A stretch of DNA of 8,396 nt from an uncultured Anaerolineaceae bacterium (GTDB taxonomy: Bacteria; Chloroflexota; Anaerolineae; Promineifilales; Promineifilaceae): NCBI GenBank assembly GCA_937967805.1, contig CALBTC010000134.1, positions 1-8,396 of the forward strand. Direction: 5' to 3'. The notes beneath the pieces were generated by a model that was not told the origin of the DNA, searched no databases, and saw only the letters and a list, made by a program, of their open reading frames with translations. This document shows, in pieces, positions 6,016 through 8,396 of the stretch. Made by a program: the position numbers and the translations under genes. Position 1 is the stretch's first letter; each line of letters starts with the position of its first letter.

Positions 6016-7071
6016 ATGAAACAGTCGGAATTGTTTCAAACGGCCGTAAAAAAAGCCAAAGCGGGGGAGCGCGAACAGGCTCGGAATATGCTGATGGCGC
6101 TGGTAGAAAATGAACCGGAGCATGAACTGGCCTGGCTCTGGCTTAGCGAACTGGTAACAGACCCCAAAGATAAGATCATTGCCCTGGAAAATGCCCTCAC
6201 CATCAACCCCCAGCGCAGCCAGGCCAAAACGCGCCTGCGCTGGCTGCGCCAAAAATATGCCGCAGCCAGCCGGCCACCCGACCAGCACTTTGCGTTCAAC
6301 GGCACCTCTGATCTGCACATCTTTACTACTGAGGAAACGCTTTTTGCCGAAATCGAGCAGCTTTTTGCAGCCGGTAAAATTGTGAAAGGGCGTCAGGAGC
6401 TGGCCAGCTTCTTACGTCGCTACTCGAACCACGAGGCAGGCTGGTGGCTCATGGTGCAGCACGCTGATTCCCAAACCAATCTACTCATTGCCCTGGACCA
6501 CCTTTTGCGCCTCAATGCCGCCCATCCTGAAGCGCCCAAAATGTTGGGCAAAATTAAACCGACCAAAGAAGAGTATTTGCAAATGGGCCGCCTGTATGAG
6601 CGCCTGGAACGATGGGAAACGGCCGTTACCTACTACAAACGCGCATTCAGATCCCCCAACAACGCCGACCGCCTGCTAGCCCAAAAGCGGCTGCCCTACG
6701 TAGAAGAACAGCTCAAGCTGACCAGAATTAAGTACACTAGCCCCACCGCCACCGTGCTGCGCCTGGCTGTTGGCCCCACAATTTTGTACGGTATGCTGGT
6801 TCTGGTGCAGGCGGGGTTAAAACCCACCCAGGCCTCGCCGTTACTTTGCCTGGGCAATGGGCTCTTTCTGGCGGGGATGCTGCTGTTTAGCGGTCTTTCC
6901 TATGCGCCGGAACATCCCTGGCTGCAACAACTGAGGGAAACGGCCGTTTTCCAAAACAAAACCGTTCTGCGGTTGGTTAGCTTGCTGCTCATCGTGCTGC
7001 CCATCATGCTCCTACTGCTGCTGGCAATCGCTCGCCTGCTCAACTTTGAACTCGATCTGACCAACTTATGA
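6016..7071 (+). CDS. TPR-repeat protein with three C-terminal membrane helices, function unknown
   Basis: This 351-residue protein has two parts. Residues ~1-235 are soluble and helical with TPR-like units: at 5-65 (AKAGEREQARNML...ALENALTINP), a degenerate one near 108-172, and a clearer one at 185-215 (YLQMGRLYERLERWETAVTYYKRA). Residues ~247-267, 276-294 and 318-340 are hydrophobic and should span the membrane. There is no N-terminal signal, so the TPR half is probably cytoplasmic. TPRs usually bind proteins; no catalytic motif is visible. The ATG follows the AI-2E stop by 11 bases with no good Shine-Dalgarno, suggesting translational coupling, and its stop overlaps the rhomboid start as ATGA. 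A partner, adaptor or substrate of the neighbouring rhomboid or AI-2E protein is a reasonable guess, no more. Confidence 0.85.
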   Translation: MKQSELFQTAVKKAKAGEREQARNMLMALVENEPEHELAWLWLSELVTDPKDKIIALENALTINPQRSQAKTRLRWLRQKYAAASRPPDQHFAFNGTSDLHIFTTEETLFAEIEQLFAAGKIVKGRQELASFLRRYSNHEAGWWLMVQHADSQTNLLIALDHLLRLNAAHPEAPKMLGKIKPTKEEYLQMGRLYERLERWETAVTYYKRAFRSPNNADRLLAQKRLPYVEEQLKLTRIKYTSPTATVLRLAVGPTILYGMLVLVQAGLKPTQASPLLCLGNGLFLAGMLLFSGLSYAPEHPWLQQLRETAVFQNKTVLRLVSLLLIVLPIMLLLLLAIARLLNFELDLTNL

Positions 7072-7763
7072 TCCCGCTCACCGATTTGCAGCCTAACCGC
7101 TACAGCAGCTTTCCCTTCATGACCATGTTCATCGTGCTGCTGAACATGTTTGTGCTCATCGGCCAATTTTTGCTGGTTGAGTTTAATCTGGAAGCCTATA
7201 TAGAAACGCTTTATCTTTTTGGCAGCGTGCCTACCTTTGTCATTGCGCAACAAGCCGCCGGAGCCCTGGCCAGCCTCACCTCCATCTTCATGCACGGCGG
7301 CATCTTCCACCTGGCGGGTAACATGCTGGCGCTTTGGGCCTTTGCCCAGCGCGTGGAAGATGCCTGCGGGCCGTGGCGCTTCCTGGCCTTTTACCTGCTC
7401 TGCGGCGTTGTGGCCGACATCATCAGCACCATGAGCCGCTCCACCGAGGCGATTCCCGGCATCGGAGCCAGCGGGGCCGTCTACGGCATTATGGCCGCAT
7501 ATTTGATTTTGTTTCCCAGGGGAAGAATCAAGGTGCTTATTTTTTATGGCTTTGGCTTATGGCGAATCCCCTTCCGCGCCTACTGGGTCATCCTTTTTTT
7601 CTTCCTGAAGGAGATTCCCGTTGCCCTGGATGTACTGCTTATCGACGTAGAATCAAGCGTCGCCCACTGGGCCCATCTGGGCGGCTTCTTTGCCGGGACG
7701 CTCATCTTCCTCTTCCTGCGCCCAGATGCCTTCCACCGCTTCCGCAACGAGCTCCCCCTCTAA
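7068..7763 (+). CDS. Rhomboid family intramembrane serine protease
   Basis: This 231-residue membrane protease cuts membrane-spanning substrates within or near the bilayer. The catalytic serine is S135 in GIGASGAVYG and the general base is H203 in HWAHLGGFFAG, the Ser/His dyad of rhomboids. H81 and N85 in FHLAGNM supply the oxyanion hole, as H150/N154 do in E. coli GlpG. About six hydrophobic segments are seen (near 17-37, 64-80, 84-97, 104-121, 131-149, 155-180, 200-217), with the usual amphipathic loop around 42-62. All active residues are present, so it should be active. Length suits a minimal bacterial rhomboid without a cytoplasmic domain. The start overlaps the TPR gene stop (ATGA) without its own Shine-Dalgarno, so translation is likely coupled. 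Substrate unknown. Confidence 0.93.
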   Translation: MIPLTDLQPNRYSSFPFMTMFIVLLNMFVLIGQFLLVEFNLEAYIETLYLFGSVPTFVIAQQAAGALASLTSIFMHGGIFHLAGNMLALWAFAQRVEDACGPWRFLAFYLLCGVVADIISTMSRSTEAIPGIGASGAVYGIMAAYLILFPRGRIKVLIFYGFGLWRIPFRAYWVILFFFLKEIPVALDVLLIDVESSVAHWAHLGGFFAGTLIFLFLRPDAFHRFRNELPL

Positions 7764-7794
7764 TCTCGCGCGGTAAAAAACCACAGCTACCTTC

Positions 7795-7815
7795 GATTAC
7801 TGATTACCGATTACG
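7795..7815. repeat. Three tandem heptamers GATTACN
   Basis: GATTACT, GATTACC and GATTACG follow each other without gaps in the short convergent gap after the rhomboid gene. The third copy overlaps the TAA stop of the quinone oxidoreductase (7811-7813). It resembles the short tandemly repeated sequences (STRR) of cyanobacteria and some other filamentous bacteria. No hairpin with a T-tract, and hence no clear terminator, was found in 7764-7810. Confidence 0.7.
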
Positions 7816-8359
7816 GTTCACCCACAACCAAGATCACCTTGCCAATGTTCTTGTTCTGCGCCACGTATTCGTGGGCTTTTTGCGCCTGCTCAATGGGAAA
7901 CTGCGTGTCAATGATAGGCTTTAACTCCCCGGAACGCAGCAGCGGCCAATAGCCAGACTGGAACTGCTCGGTAATTTTGACTTTTTCCGCCGGCGGACGC
8001 GAGCGCAGCGTAGAGCCAACAATGCGAAGCCGCCTGCCCAGGAGCAGCCCCATGTTCATTTCGCCGTGCGAACCACCCAGTTGGCCAATGTTGACCAAAC
8101 GGCCGAATCGCTTCAATACCTTCACATTCCGGTCCAGGTAGCTGCCCCCCACCGGATCCAAAATCAAATCCACCCCCTGATCCTGTGTGGCGGCCAAAAT
8201 CTTCTCCAGGAAATCTTCTTGCTTGTAGTTGATCGCCAGCTCCGCCCCCAGCTTGCGGCAGGCCAGCAGCTTTTCATCGCTGCCGGCGGTAATGAAAACA
8301 GTGGCCTCGGCCGCATTGGCCAGCTGAATGGCGGCTGTGCCGGGAGCAGTAAAAACTCG
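7811..8359 (-). CDS. NAD(P)H:quinone oxidoreductase (zinc-free MDR family), C-terminal part only, 5' half missing or disrupted
   Basis: About 177 residues match the C-terminal half of the MDR-family quinone oxidoreductases (QOR/PIG3 type), which reduce quinones or enones with NADPH. In order: GTAAIQLA (rest of the Rossmann glycine motif), TAGSDEKLLACRKLGAELAINY, DLILDPVGG, GRLVNIGQLGG, a PIEQAQKAHEY segment and GKVILVV at the end. The whole enzyme is usually ~325 residues. Similarity begins near 8341; upstream of that the expected HGGASGV is absent, and an in-frame TAA lies at 8360-8362. The TTG at 8197 sits mid-domain and is not a credible start. So this is either a truncated pseudogene or a contig-end/assembly error. 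It is convergent with the rhomboid gene, 47 bases apart. Confidence 0.8.
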   Translation of the reverse strand, partial: RVFTAPGTAAIQLANAAEATVFITAGSDEKLLACRKLGAELAINYKQEDFLEKILAATQDQGVDLILDPVGGSYLDRNVKVLKRFGRLVNIGQLGGSHGEMNMGLLLGRRLRIVGSTLRSRPPAEKVKITEQFQSGYWPLLRSGELKPIIDTQFPIEQAQKAHEYVAQNKNIGKVILVVGEP

Positions 8360-8396
8360 TTAGATGGCAAAGGGAAGGGATGAGTAGCTGTTCACG

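Larger units (their letters stand above)
1278..6947. repeat. Dispersed palindromic octamer ACGGCCGT, 14 copies
   Basis: Exact copies begin at 1278, 2488, 2815, 2911, 3118, 3262, 3361, 3510, 4431, 4676, 5117, 6040, 6619 and 6940. About 0.13 would be expected by chance in this length with even base use. Flanks are often A on the left and T on the right. The core CGGCCG occurs 25 times in the window. Twelve octamers are inside genes, ten read as Thr-Ala-Val and two as Gly-Arg; 3510 and 4676 are intergenic. Confidence 0.85.

Noticed and set aside
7334..7924. 196-codon plus-strand frame running past the rhomboid stop
   Set aside because: It is a +2 shadow of the rhomboid gene and overlaps the oxidoreductase on the other strand; no recognisable motif.
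7811..8197. TTG at 8197 as the start of a short 128-residue protein
   Set aside because: Clear family similarity continues upstream of it to about 8341, so the TTG is an internal leucine codon.
1..8396. CRISPR array, tRNA, rRNA or insertion sequence
   Set aside because: No regularly spaced repeats with spacers, no cloverleaf, no rRNA-like stretch and no transposase or terminal inverted repeats were seen.

Overview
The window looks like chromosomal DNA from an environmental, Anaerolineae-like member of the Chloroflexi. I infer this from the protein styles: a LytM/SH3b/glycosidase fusion with P/T-rich linkers, an N-terminal TPR of the 'AWLWLSELV' kind, and an SDR-type threonine dehydrogenase. 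A tandem GATTACN heptamer and a very frequent palindromic octamer, ACGGCCGT, fit the same picture. This is a judgement by eye, not a phylogenetic placement. I see no tRNA, rRNA, CRISPR array, transposase or phage gene.

Layout. Bases 1-2348 (minus) are one uninterrupted reading frame that runs off the left edge. It encodes an M23 (LytM) metallopeptidase domain, four SH3b-like repeats and a clan-A-like glycoside hydrolase barrel with both catalytic glutamates visible, yet no signal peptide. Bases 2484-3416 (minus) encode a cation diffusion facilitator metal exporter. Bases 3552-4568 (minus) encode an extended SDR enzyme that resembles SDR-type L-threonine 3-dehydrogenase. A divergent promoter region (4569-4762) separates these from a plus-strand cluster: an AI-2E/PerM-family membrane protein (4763-6004), a TPR protein with three C-terminal membrane helices (6016-7071) and a rhomboid protease (7068-7763). 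The last two overlap by ATGA, so the three are probably one operon for membrane functions. Bases 7811-8359 (minus) hold the C-terminal half of an NAD(P)H:quinone oxidoreductase. Its upstream half is missing: similarity stops near 8341 and an in-frame stop follows.

The three minus-strand genes at the left have separate functions and 135-base gaps, so I do not see a shared pathway. The plus-strand trio is the only convincing functional unit. The most notable observations are the M23-SH3x4-GH fusion without a visible export signal, the roughly hundred-fold excess of ACGGCCGT (14 copies, in genes in two reading frames and in gaps), and the broken quinone oxidoreductase next to the right edge.
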